Positions 1 through 7,576 of a stretch of DNA of 64,000 nucleotides are shown one piece after another. Positions within the stretch are counted from its first letter, which is position 1, and each line of letters begins with the position of its first letter. Source of the stretch: Parazoarcus communis (lineage in GTDB: Bacteria; Pseudomonadota; Gammaproteobacteria; Burkholderiales; Rhodocyclaceae); assembly GCF_003111665.1 (NCBI RefSeq), contig NZ_CP022188.1, forward strand, positions 1,984,001 to 2,048,000. Direction: 5' to 3'. The notes beneath the pieces are model-generated. The model worked only from the letters and a program-made list of their open reading frames with translations, was not told where the DNA came from and made no database searches. A program made the position numbers and the translations under genes.

Positions 1-162
1 GCACCTTTAAGCATGCGGGCCTGGGAGGGTATTGCATTCCGCCCTCTATCAGAGCCAACTCATCTTGTTGATGGTCTGTTGGCCGAACTGCCGCACTATG
101 CAGCCGGCGCTGAAAGGCAAAATGCCATCTATAAAACGTTTGTCAGTGTTGTTAAAGCCTAA
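1..162 (+). CDS. C-terminal end of an unknown cassette protein (partial)
   Basis: Reading frame 1 is open from base 1 and ends at TAA 160-162, giving the last 53 residues of a protein whose start is upstream of the window. The stop codon lies inside the R'' box of the first attC site, a common arrangement for cassette genes and the main support for this frame. The fragment (ending ...KTFVSVVKA) has no motif I recognise, so no function is assigned. Confidence 0.6.
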   Translation, partial: APLSMRAWEGIAFRPLSEPTHLVDGLLAELPHYAAGAERQNAIYKTFVSVVKA

Positions 163-237
163 CATGGCGGTCAAGGTTGCTCCCTTCGGTCGCTGGACGC
201 GCCGCACGCGGCGCGCCCCTTACCTTTAACGTTAGAC
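157..237 (+). other. attC recombination site 1
   Basis: An 81-bp attC: R'' box GCCTAAC at 157-163, R' box GTTAGAC at 231-237, and a GC-rich self-complementary core around 195-215. It closes the partial first cassette and precedes the second cassette gene. Both boxes match the RYYYAAC and GTTRRRY consensus exactly. Confidence 0.85.
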
Positions 238-279
238 AGCGCAGGTTGCTCCCCCCCCCCCCGTACACCATCTCAACAC

Positions 280-987
280 ATGACCAGCGATCTTCGGGCT
301 CCCGCCACCTTTCACTACATAGCGTTCTACGACCTGCTCGCTGACGCAGCATTTCAGCATCGGTGCGCTACGGCCGAGTCGGACTCCTTTCGGATGAACC
401 GCTATGCAAGAGCGTCTGTCATTGCAGCTGCGCTTAGTGTTGAGTGCGCAGCCAACTGCCTAATTCATTCTCTTGAGTTGTCTGCAACCCTTCGCACAGA
501 ACTTGACAAGCTTTCACCCCTGGCGAAGGTCGAAACCTATCTCCAGCTTTCCGAGTTTGGCGCTCTTGATCGAGGCCGGGTAGAGGTTCAAAGAATGAAG
601 GAGCTGATTACCGCTCGAAATGAGTATGTCCACCCTAAGGTAGCAGCGATCGGGGCGGTAGTAGAGGAACCGAAAGACGCCGGACATGAATGGCATGTAC
701 CGTTCTCGATCGACGGTGAACATTGGTCGGGCCTACAAATCCCGAAGAAGGCAATGTTCTGGTCCAACGCTAACTCTCAGACGACTCTACGGGCGATTGC
801 TGAATTCTTCCGCTACCTTTTTGTGGAGTTGATGAAATCCACGTCTGAGCAGTTGCATGGAATCCTTCCGTCAAGGATTCAAATTGGAGACGTGCATATG
901 CTTGCCGTCTTCGAGGAGTTCAAGCGTGAGATTGCAGGAGCTAGCGAGTTCGGAGCGGACTTCTCGTATTTGGGCCTCACCGAATGA
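280..987 (+). CDS. Cassette-encoded HEPN-like protein of unknown function
   Basis: A 235-residue cytoplasmic protein with no signal peptide or membrane segment. It is largely helical, and residues 113-118 read RNEYVH, the R-N-x3-H pattern that marks the catalytic loop of HEPN-superfamily ribonucleases and their relatives. The cassette holds only this gene, between attC1 and attC2. The ATG at 280 has no clear ribosome-binding site, and a run of 12 C (251-262) sits just upstream. No nucleotidyltransferase antitoxin is encoded in the same cassette. The HEPN call rests on one short motif in a helical context, so it is a hypothesis; a plain hypothetical protein is the fallback. Confidence 0.65.
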   Translation: MTSDLRAPATFHYIAFYDLLADAAFQHRCATAESDSFRMNRYARASVIAAALSVECAANCLIHSLELSATLRTELDKLSPLAKVETYLQLSEFGALDRGRVEVQRMKELITARNEYVHPKVAAIGAVVEEPKDAGHEWHVPFSIDGEHWSGLQIPKKAMFWSNANSQTTLRAIAEFFRYLFVELMKSTSEQLHGILPSRIQIGDVHMLAVFEEFKREIAGASEFGADFSYLGLTE

Positions 988-994
988 AGGCGCT

Positions 995-1060
995 GTCTAA
1001 CCCTGCGTTCGAGGCGACCTGCGCGAAAAGCCGCGCAGGCGCCTCAACTTCACGTTAGTT
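995..1060 (+). other. attC recombination site 2
   Basis: A 66-bp attC with R'' GTCTAAC (995-1001) and R' GTTAGTT (1054-1060, one departure from consensus). The core folds as a long stem: GAGGCG and CCTGCGCG on the left pair with CGCGCAGG and GCCTC on the right. It closes the HEPN-like cassette. Confidence 0.85.
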
Positions 1061-1073
1061 TTTTAGGAAGCAT

Positions 1074-2042
1074 ATGGGCCAAGAATTAACGCTCAAAGGT
1101 ATTGCACTTGAAAAGCTCAATCGGATATTGAACCAGAATTTTGATTCCAAATTTATTTGGGCTTTGCTCTCTGGTGGAGTGCTTCTTGCCGGGTATCAGC
1201 GAATCATACAGCTATGCTCCACCATAGAAGTGGTTTCAGGTGGAACTTATGTGAAGTTGTCCCTTAGTTCGGGTGCCGATGCTGTTTTCATTGCCATCGG
1301 TTCAGTGATGATCTTTTCATCGATCATCATATTCATTATAAGAATGATAAATAGTCAGCCTGGCACTGTTAAAAAGCATAAGTCTTTGCGACACGCAGCA
1401 AAAGATCTTAGGCCTCTGATGGACGACAATCGCCGAGTATTTACCGCATTTGGGCCTAATTCTGAAAGCGGGAATGTAGATGATTTAAGGCAAGACTATG
1501 AAGTATGGGAGCAGCTAAAAAGGGATCAGATTGTACCTAACAACGATGAGATACTGAATATATTGAACAGAGTGAAAGTGCTTACGAAGAATGAAGCACC
1601 GATTGTAAGCAAGATGAAATCACATATTGCAGCATTTAAAAATCACTGTTCCAACCCAAACTTTGACTACAGCAATGATCAGTTCCCATTGAGCTTTGCG
1701 GATTTGATTTTCAAATATTCCAATTCAAATGATAATAACATGGAAAAATATGTGGAATGGCTGAAGAAATCTCTTTCTCAATATCTAGATAAAGTTGAAT
1801 CTGTATACATCTTTGGAAGCGCGCTCTATGGACAAGAAAAGACTGACGTAGATGTGATCATAAAAAACAATCTTGTTGATATTGAAGAAATAAGGTTGTT
1901 TGCTGAAATATCAAAGGAACTGAAAAATGCCTTTGAGAAGGATTTTTCCCTCTCGTTGCACTTAAAGGTGTTCTCGGAGCGAGAGGCTCAGAGCTTTGGT
2001 AGGTTTTTAGAGAAAATATACAAATCCGAAAAGGTGATCTAG
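1074..2042 (+). CDS. Membrane-anchored nucleotidyltransferase-fold protein
   Basis: A 322-residue protein. Two hydrophobic segments (about residues 27-45 and 70-90) suggest a short membrane hairpin, followed by a charged linker and a C-terminal polymerase-beta-type nucleotidyltransferase domain (about 225-322). The domain shows the GS motif (G248-S249) and the acidic pair D258-x-D260, as in minimal nucleotidyltransferases. The usual third acidic residue is not obvious; the expected strand reads SLHLKVF. The gene is AT-rich compared with the rest of the window. The next gene starts one base after its stop, so both form a two-gene cassette. Substrate and role are unknown; a defence or toxin-antitoxin role is only inferred from the cassette setting. 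Confidence 0.75.
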   Translation: MGQELTLKGIALEKLNRILNQNFDSKFIWALLSGGVLLAGYQRIIQLCSTIEVVSGGTYVKLSLSSGADAVFIAIGSVMIFSSIIIFIIRMINSQPGTVKKHKSLRHAAKDLRPLMDDNRRVFTAFGPNSESGNVDDLRQDYEVWEQLKRDQIVPNNDEILNILNRVKVLTKNEAPIVSKMKSHIAAFKNHCSNPNFDYSNDQFPLSFADLIFKYSNSNDNNMEKYVEWLKKSLSQYLDKVESVYIFGSALYGQEKTDVDVIIKNNLVDIEEIRLFAEISKELKNAFEKDFSLSLHLKVFSEREAQSFGRFLEKIYKSEKVI

Positions 2043-2371
2043 CTTGGGTAGAAATCTGCATTACACAATACCCCAATATCTTGAGAGTGCACTCAACAAA
2101 CATGCCAAAGTGCTGTCCTGGGAGCGCATTGATAACAGTCAAACAGATGAACACTACATCTATTTGATCAGGAGATCGGGTGGGTTTAGCCAAGTGATTG
2201 TTCATTTGTCTGACGAATATGAATACTCCCTAGATGATTATTTTCAAAAGCCCGACAGCATCAGGGAAGGAGCATTTATTTTGGTTGCTCGACCTGAAGC
2301 TGTTTATGACGATTCAATCGTCGAAGTAGCGCAACAGGATCAAGTGAGCATCGGTAAGTTTGGGGCCTTAA

Positions 2372-3758
2372 CAGGGTGTTGAAAATCTCGGGTTCACCTT
2401 CGGTTTCCAGTCCCCTGGGAAAAATCGACTTTGAAAATCGCCCGCTTTCCCCGTGATCATGCCGATTCAAGCTGACTTTTCCGTCGATTGTGCTACCGCA
2501 AATCAGCAGCGCTCCTGTCGCCGCAAAGACATGGTTTTTCGACTACAACGTTTCCCATCCGCAGGGCGCCAGGGCGCCCGCGAATTACGGCGCCAGCAGA
2601 TTGCCCAATCTCGTCAGGTTATAAGCCGAGAAATTGAGCAACGCATGCGCACGGATTCGATCCAGCCCACGCGCCATCGCATGGCGCAGCGTGCCGATAT
2701 CCTTCGCCCAGCCAAAGGCCTCTTCGATCATCTTGCGTCGGCGCAGGCTGACCGCGTAACCGGGGGACGACTTCACCTCATTGGGCACGGCGCTGCCCTT
2801 GACCTTGGCCGCGACATGCGGGGCAATGCCCAGCGGCTCGAGCGCGGCGATGAACTCGGCGGTGTCGTACCCCCGGTCGGCCGCCAGCGTCGGCTTGTGC
2901 GCCGAATTGCCGGGCTTGATGCTGCGCCTGGCCATCACCAACGCCGCCTCACGCTCAGCGGTTCCGGTGGCGGTCGTAGTGTGGACATCGACGATCAGAC
3001 CGTGACGATTCTCGGCCAACGCATGCGTGGTGTAGCTCAGGTACGCCACGCCGCCGCCCTTGCTGGCGAGCAGGGCCTGCGGGTCGGTGCGCGAGACGTG
3101 CGTCTTGTTCGAGCGCTTCTTGCCGCGAAAGTCCACCTCGGGGTTGCGTCCCTGATCCGGTCCGGGCGGCTCGTCGGAGCCGTCCCGGGCCATCATGCTC
3201 TTGTGCGAGGCCCACGCCCGCAACAGCGAGCCGTCGACACTGAAATGCTCGTCCGACACCAGCTCGGCCCATTCGGCGATCGCCACCACGCCACCGAAGA
3301 ACTCGCGCATCACGCTCTCCTTGAGGAGCCGCTCGCGATTGGCGCTGAACGTCGAGTGATCCCAGACCGGCTCGTCCAGCGTCATGCCGACGAACCACCG
3401 GAACATCATGTTGAAATCGATATGCTCGACCAGCGCACGCTCCGAGCGAATCGAAAACAGACATTGCAACAGCGACGCCCGCAACAAGCGTTCCGGTGCA
3501 ATCGACGGGCGGCCACCATCGGCATACAACGCATCGAATTGCGGCGACATCGTGCGCAGAACCATATCGGCCAGCGTTTTGATCCGGCGCAACGGATGAT
3601 CCCGGTCAATGCGGTCTTCGATATTGACGTAGCTGAACAGGGCGTTCTGTTTATGGTCGATGCCGCGCATGAGAATAATCAGTTTCTTAATGCAGATGTA
3701 ATTATATCAGCCTCACAACCCGCATGGATGCTGGAAAACCTATTAAATCAACATCCTG
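2372..3758 (-). mobile_element. IS5-family insertion sequence, 1387 bp
   Basis: The left end begins CAGGGTGTTGA at 2372. The right end, read on the other strand, begins CAGGATGTTGA at 3758, so the terminal inverted repeats match at 10 of 11 positions. The element is flanked by the direct repeat TTAA (2368-2371 and 3759-3762), which fits the YTAR target duplication usual for IS5-type elements. It carries one transposase gene on the minus strand. The conserved ends and intact transposase suggest recent insertion. Confidence 0.88.
2585..3670 (-). CDS. IS5-family DDE transposase
   Basis: A 361-residue transposase that moves the surrounding insertion sequence. The N-terminal half is the DUF772-type domain with the FRWFVG segment near residue 90. 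The catalytic triad is visible as D146 (VDGSLL), D265 (AADRGYD) and E316 in the R-x3-EE-x-FGWAK block. The length is normal and the frame is uninterrupted, so the enzyme may be active. The long open frames on the opposite strand over this gene are codon-bias shadows. Confidence 0.92.
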   Translation of the reverse strand: MRGIDHKQNALFSYVNIEDRIDRDHPLRRIKTLADMVLRTMSPQFDALYADGGRPSIAPERLLRASLLQCLFSIRSERALVEHIDFNMMFRWFVGMTLDEPVWDHSTFSANRERLLKESVMREFFGGVVAIAEWAELVSDEHFSVDGSLLRAWASHKSMMARDGSDEPPGPDQGRNPEVDFRGKKRSNKTHVSRTDPQALLASKGGGVAYLSYTTHALAENRHGLIVDVHTTTATGTAEREAALVMARRSIKPGNSAHKPTLAADRGYDTAEFIAALEPLGIAPHVAAKVKGSAVPNEVKSSPGYAVSLRRRKMIEEAFGWAKDIGTLRHAMARGLDRIRAHALLNFSAYNLTRLGNLLAP

Positions 3759-3821
3759 TTAATGGGGGCTCTCTATAAGGAGAGGCACTGGGATTATGTT
3801 CCAAAAGAAAGAAGAGACGAA

Positions 3822-3881
3822 AACTAACAACCGGCAGCACGCGGACCGCGCTACGCGCGGCCGGTGTGCCGGGCGTTAGGC
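3822..3881 (+). other. attC recombination site 3
   Basis: A 60-bp attC. The R'' box at 3822-3828 reads AACTAAC (one departure from consensus) and contains the stop codon of the IS-split gene. The R' box GTTAGGC is at 3875-3881. The core pairs CGGCAGCACGCGG with CCGGTGTGCCG around a CTACG loop. It closes the nucleotidyltransferase cassette. Confidence 0.85.
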
Positions 3882-3905
3882 AACCTACTTTCCCGAGATC
3901 ATAAG

Positions 3906-4481
3906 ATGACAGGCGTATCGTTCACTTGGCTATTGGTTACTACAATTGCGCTTTTCAGTCTTGTCGTATGCGCCCCGTCTGGCGCAAAGAATGCATTGAA
4001 CTCAGTAATCTCAAAGGAGCTCTACTGGTCTGGTGCATATTTATCTCTAACCTCAGCCCTTCTTTCAATTTTAATTTGGATTTGGCAGATCCCTTTAGGG
4101 GCCGTACTCGGAGTAGCCTTTGAGCATTTCTTTAATGTAATTTTACCGACCTTTGTCTCAACAATATTCGGGGCCTTTCTCTGGATACTGCTTTCACTTG
4201 TGATTCAAAAGAAATTAAGGATTATTTTTACATTGCTATCCCTAGTGTATTGTTTGCTAATGACAGGCTTGAATTACATGCCTTTGTTACAAGCCACTGC
4301 CTATGAATTTTCACCTCTTGCTGGCAGCAGAGATGAGGCGGTAGACATTGTTGCATCTATATTGCTCTCCACGGCCATTGCAGTACTTAGCTACCTATAC
4401 ATGAAATATCGCAAATGCCTAACTAGTGGTTCAAGGCCGCTCGCTTCGCTCACTCGGGACGGGCTAAAGCCCGCCCCTTAA
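3906..4481 (+). CDS. Cassette-encoded integral membrane protein
   Basis: Predicted protein of 191 residues with about five hydrophobic helices (roughly residues 5-20, 38-55, 58-90, 97-115 and 145-162). The ATG at 3906 follows attC3 by 24 bases; an earlier in-frame GTG at 3864 lies inside attC3 and is unlikely. The last roughly 20 residues (from about KCLTSGSRP) are translated from attC4 itself, because this frame passes through the R'' box and stops in the 3' half of the site. No family is recognised. Confidence 0.68.
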   Translation: MTGVSFTWLLVTTIALFSLVVCAPSGAKNALNSVISKELYWSGAYLSLTSALLSILIWIWQIPLGAVLGVAFEHFFNVILPTFVSTIFGAFLWILLSLVIQKKLRIIFTLLSLVYCLLMTGLNYMPLLQATAYEFSPLAGSRDEAVDIVASILLSTAIAVLSYLYMKYRKCLTSGSRPLASLTRDGLKPAP

Positions 4482-4494
4482 CCAAACGTTGGAC
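4417..4494 (+). other. attC recombination site 4
   Basis: A 78-bp attC with exact-consensus boxes: R'' GCCTAAC (4417-4423) and R' GTTGGAC (4488-4494). The core contains GGGC-TAAA-GCCC near 4461-4473. It overlaps the 3' end of the membrane-protein gene and is the last attC I can find, so it probably marks the end of the array. Confidence 0.85.
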
Positions 4495-4540
4495 CACGCG
4501 ATAGACCTCTGCTCAAGGCATCCATCGAGGGCGATAAGGT

Positions 4541-5521
4541 ATGAGAGCAATCGTGTATGAACGATATGGGCCGCCCGACGTTCTTCAGTTGAGGGAGGTC
4601 GAAAAACCCGCGCCCAAGAACAACGAAGTCCTGATAAAGATTCATGCGACCACGGTCACATCAGGCGATTGGAGGGTGCGAAGCCTCAATGTGCCTGCCG
4701 GCTTCGGGCTCATCATGCGTTTGGTATTTGGTGTGTCGAAACCCAGACAGCCGATACTTGGGTCGGAGTTGGCCGGGGTCATTGAGTCGGTCGGCAAGGA
4801 CGTGAGGAACTTCAAGATCGGCGACGAGGTGTTTGCATTCAGCGATGCCGCCATGGGGTGTCATGCCGAGTACAAATGCATGCCGCAAGACGGTGCTGTG
4901 GTACTCAAGCCGCCCAGCTTGTCCTACGACGAAGCCGCCGCGCTGTCTTTTGGCGGAACGACGGCGTTGGATTTCTTGCGAAGAGGAGAGCTTCAACGCG
5001 GGGAAAGAATACTGGTCAATGGTGCTTCCGGAGGCGTAGGCACCGCTGTGGTACAGCTTGCCAGGCACTTCGGCGCAGAGGTGACCGGGGTGTGCAGCAC
5101 CGCGAACATGGCGTTGGTCAGATCGCTGGGCGCCAGCCATGTTGTTGACTACACCAAAGAGGATTTCACGGAGAATGGTGAGGCCTATGATGTCATTGTC
5201 GATACCGTCGGCACGGCGCCATTCTCCCGCAGCAAGGCTTCGTTGAAAGAAGGAGGACGCCTTCTTTTGGTATTGGCTGGACTGCCCGAAATGCTTCGAG
5301 CTCCATGGGTGTCGATGACGAGCAGCAAGAAGGTCCTTGCCGGGCCAGTCTCTGTACGTACGGAAGATTTGCGTTTTCTCGCGGGGTTGGCCCAGGCGGG
5401 AGAATTCAAACCGGTTATTGATCGGCGCTATCCGTTCGAGCAGATCGCCGAGGCCCACCGCTACGTCGATACCGGACGCAAGAAGGGAAATGTCGTCATC
5501 ACTCTGGAGCATGACGATTGA
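4541..5521 (+). CDS. NAD(P)H-dependent quinone oxidoreductase-like MDR protein
   Basis: A 326-residue medium-chain dehydrogenase/reductase of the quinone-oxidoreductase type. It has an N-terminal GroES-like domain (YGPPDVLQLREV, then GSELAGVIESVG) and a central Rossmann domain with the nucleotide-binding stretch NGASGGVGTAVVQLA near residue 160. It lacks the structural-zinc cysteine cluster of true zinc alcohol dehydrogenases. It probably reduces quinones or enones with NAD(P)H. It begins 46 bases after the last attC but has no attC after it, so it is either the first chromosomal gene beyond the array or a cassette that lost its site. Confidence 0.85.
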   Translation: MRAIVYERYGPPDVLQLREVEKPAPKNNEVLIKIHATTVTSGDWRVRSLNVPAGFGLIMRLVFGVSKPRQPILGSELAGVIESVGKDVRNFKIGDEVFAFSDAAMGCHAEYKCMPQDGAVVLKPPSLSYDEAAALSFGGTTALDFLRRGELQRGERILVNGASGGVGTAVVQLARHFGAEVTGVCSTANMALVRSLGASHVVDYTKEDFTENGEAYDVIVDTVGTAPFSRSKASLKEGGRLLLVLAGLPEMLRAPWVSMTSSKKVLAGPVSVRTEDLRFLAGLAQAGEFKPVIDRRYPFEQIAEAHRYVDTGRKKGNVVITLEHDD

Positions 5522-5531
5522 ACCCTAGAGC

Positions 5532-5557
5532 GGATCAAAGGGGTCAGAGTCGTTCGA
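5532..5557 (+). repeat. Inverted-pair repeat, left copy
   Basis: Contains GATCAAAGGGGTCAGAGTCG, followed by TT-Y-GAT. The same sequence occurs in opposite orientation at 18242-18270, just after the DUF2784 gene. The two copies share about 25 of 26 positions and bracket some 12.7 kb. Confidence 0.75.
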
Positions 5558-5719
5558 TTGCGGAGAACGACAGCTCACCTGAGGCGGCCGGATCGCATTA
5601 GCACGGCCTCGTTCGCGACAGGTCCGCGCTTGTTCCCGACGGAACATCACTCGCACTACGCATCGGAAAGTTTTCCCCACTGACGCTAGACTTCGAGAAC
5701 CCTCAATAAGGATTCCCCA

Positions 5720-6361
5720 ATGAAACGCGCCATCGCCTCCCTCGCATTGCTCTGCCTTTCCCCAGTAGCCCTCTCTGCCGAGACCTTTCGCGCAGACGTC
5801 TGGGCCGACAACTGGTTTGAGATGCGGATCAACGGGGTGCAAGTCGCGGAGGACAGCGTGCCCATTACGACCGAGCGCTCGTTCAATGCCGAGCGCTTTG
5901 AGTTCGTTGCCACGCGGCCTTTCGTCATCGGCCTTGTGGCCAAGGACTTCAAGGAGAACGACTCCGGTCTGGAATATATCGGCACCCGGCGGCAGCAGAT
6001 GGGGGACGGGGGCGTTATCGTGCAGATCAAGGATGCTTCGGGGGCGACGGTCGCAGTCAGCAACGCGGCGTGGCGCTGTCTGGTTGTTCACAGCGCACCA
6101 CTGGACAAGTCCTGCGCACGCGAGGCAAACCCCGTTGCGGGCGAAGGGGCGTGCGCTTTTGAGGTGAAAGGGGTGCCCGATGGCTGGGATCGAGCCGGCT
6201 TTGACGCATCGGGCTGGCCGCAGGCGAGCGTCTATTCCGAAAGCGACGTCAGGCCGAAGGACGGCTATGACCGAATCGACTGGGTAAGCGAGGCCAGGCT
6301 GATCTGGGGGCCCGATCTTGAGCAAAGCAACACGGTGCTCTGCCGCCTGGTGGTCGAGTGA
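5720..6361 (+). CDS. Secreted protein of unknown function
   Basis: A 213-residue protein with a clear Sec signal peptide (residues 1-20, cleaved after LSA). The mature part is rich in beta-strand-like sequence and Trp/Phe residues. Two cysteines (C115 and C122) near the middle and a late one (C208) could form disulfides. The pattern resembles a jelly-roll carbohydrate-binding domain, but no family is recognised with certainty. An AAGGA ribosome site precedes the ATG. Its stop is only 11 bases from the stop of the convergent next gene. Confidence 0.75.
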   Translation: MKRAIASLALLCLSPVALSAETFRADVWADNWFEMRINGVQVAEDSVPITTERSFNAERFEFVATRPFVIGLVAKDFKENDSGLEYIGTRRQQMGDGGVIVQIKDASGATVAVSNAAWRCLVVHSAPLDKSCAREANPVAGEGACAFEVKGVPDGWDRAGFDASGWPQASVYSESDVRPKDGYDRIDWVSEARLIWGPDLEQSNTVLCRLVVE

Positions 6362-6372
6362 AACTGGTGAGG

Positions 6373-7257
6373 TCAGCGGCCGTTGCTCGCGAGCTTGTTG
6401 TGCGTGGCCAGCAGGGCACGATAGCTGTGGAGATCGGAAGCGTGGGACAGTATCAGCCTGTCAGTCCGGTATATTTCGAGGAGCTGGCGGCCGCGGGGGG
6501 TGTTTTCCACCTTCAATGCAGCTGCGATCAGCGCCTCCCGGTTTTCGGTGCTTACGCTTGAGCTGAACAGGCCGATGTTGTCCCTGTAATCTTCAAAGGA
6601 ATAAGCATCGAGCACTTGCAGGTGCGTCCTGATCTGCGGGTTCAGCTCGGCGGCGACCTCGAACGCATTGCGCGTGATCAGCGCGGCATCGCATTGATTG
6701 AAGAACAGCTTCAGCACCAGCGCGTTGGCGTTTTTCTGTGTTGATAGGGCTTCAAGCTGCGACGGGGAAACACCGCTGCTCCTGAGCAGGGTGTTGAGGT
6801 AGATTTCGCTCAGCTCGTCGCGCTCGCGCAACTGCACGCGTCGCCCCGCCAGGTCTCTCGGGGTCTTGATTCCGGCATCGCGCCGGACCACCAGGATGAG
6901 GGCGTCGTTTGGTGCGCCTGCGCCGGTAAAACCACCCGCCAGATCCTCGTCGGAGAAGTGTTGCACGAGCCCCATTGGCGTGCCGACGATGTAATTGACC
7001 TTGCCCGCGACAACGTCACGTTTCAAGTCGCTCAGGTCGTCGTAGAGCTGGATGGGTTTGATCGTTACGCCCGCCTTGTTTGCAATCTCTTCGACCCAGA
7101 AACGCACGGTAATCTCGACGTCCTTGCGCGGAATGTCGCGGATTGCCTGCATGTACACACCGGTTGCCAGCAAGGGTGGTGCTGCGTGCGCGACAGTCGG
7201 TGCGATGCACAGGAAGAGGACGCCAAGCCAGCGTCTGCATGTATTCAAGCTGATCAT
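6373..7257 (-). CDS. PhnD/SsuA-type periplasmic substrate-binding protein
   Basis: A 294-residue periplasmic solute-binding protein with a signal peptide ending VAHA-AP. The mature chain has the layout of the phosphate/phosphonate (PhnD-like) type 2 periplasmic binding family: a middle hinge with GTPMGLVQHF, then the segment LRERDELSEIYLNTLL and a C-terminal lobe. No ABC permease or ATPase is adjacent, so it may be an orphan receptor or a sensor partner. The ATG at 7257 gives a classic signal peptide; the ATG at 7284 has a better GGGAGGG ribosome site and would add nine residues. Confidence 0.8.
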   Translation of the reverse strand: MISLNTCRRWLGVLFLCIAPTVAHAAPPLLATGVYMQAIRDIPRKDVEITVRFWVEEIANKAGVTIKPIQLYDDLSDLKRDVVAGKVNYIVGTPMGLVQHFSDEDLAGGFTGAGAPNDALILVVRRDAGIKTPRDLAGRRVQLRERDELSEIYLNTLLRSSGVSPSQLEALSTQKNANALVLKLFFNQCDAALITRNAFEVAAELNPQIRTHLQVLDAYSFEDYRDNIGLFSSSVSTENREALIAAALKVENTPRGRQLLEIYRTDRLILSHASDLHSYRALLATHNKLASNGR

Positions 7258-7576
7258 GTCTGTCACTTTCGCGTCGTGCCCCATGCTTTTGACGACCCTC
7301 CCGCGGAGCCGGGCAGCATCTGATGCTTCGGGAAGCCCTGGGTGTTCATGTTCATCGATGTGTTCCGCGTCCGGCTGCGGCGCGCTGATACCGTTGAGGG
7401 ACTCGGGAAAGCGGCAGTCGATGCGCTGGTCATCATACGTTATCGCATTCTGGATCCAAGGGGGCAGCGTCGATTGATTGCGCGTGCCCAGTGCCTGTTG
7501 CGACCATTTGCCCGGTTTTCCGTCTATACAGGAGCATCGGGCACGATGCGTCACTCAACCTTGACGGGAGTCTCAA

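Larger units (their letters stand above)
2044..3827 (+). pseudogene. Small partner gene of the nucleotidyltransferase, split by an IS
   Basis: The gene starts at TTG 2044, with AAGGTGAT a few bases upstream inside the end of the preceding gene. It is broken after base 2371 by an insertion sequence. Joining 2044-2371 to 3763-3827 (removing the IS and one copy of the TTAA duplication) gives an unbroken 130-residue protein ending in RRDEN. Its TAA stop at 3825-3827 lies inside the R'' box of attC3, which strongly supports this as the original gene. As it stands, the frame reads four residues into the IS (stop at 2380-2382) and lacks the last 20 native residues. No known domain is recognised. The coupling to the nucleotidyltransferase gene suggests a partner protein. 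Confidence 0.75.
1..4494 (+). mobile_element. Integron gene-cassette array (integrase outside window)
   Basis: Four attC recombination sites (157-237, 995-1060, 3822-3881, 4417-4494) punctuate short genes that all run on the + strand, which is the layout of an integron cassette array. Each site has an R'' box of RYYYAAC form, an R' box of GTTRRRY form and imperfectly self-complementary sequence between them. The attC sites differ from each other in length (60-81 bp) and sequence, and the cassettes differ in base composition, so they probably come from different sources. The array starts before the window. The last recognisable site ends at 4494. The integrase gene and attI are not visible, so whether this is a chromosomal or mobile integron cannot be decided. 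Confidence 0.88.

Noticed and set aside
32..229. Small frame across the first attC
   Set aside because: The better frame is the one ending at TAA 160-162 in the attC box; this one runs through the recombination site.
280..2042. HEPN gene and nucleotidyltransferase gene as one HEPN-MNT toxin-antitoxin pair
   Set aside because: They are separated by an attC and so are independent cassettes; the nucleotidyltransferase is membrane-anchored and coupled to a different partner.
2453..3778. Long plus-strand open frame over the transposase
   Set aside because: It is antisense to the intact IS5 transposase and has no family likeness; it arises from codon bias in GC-rich DNA.
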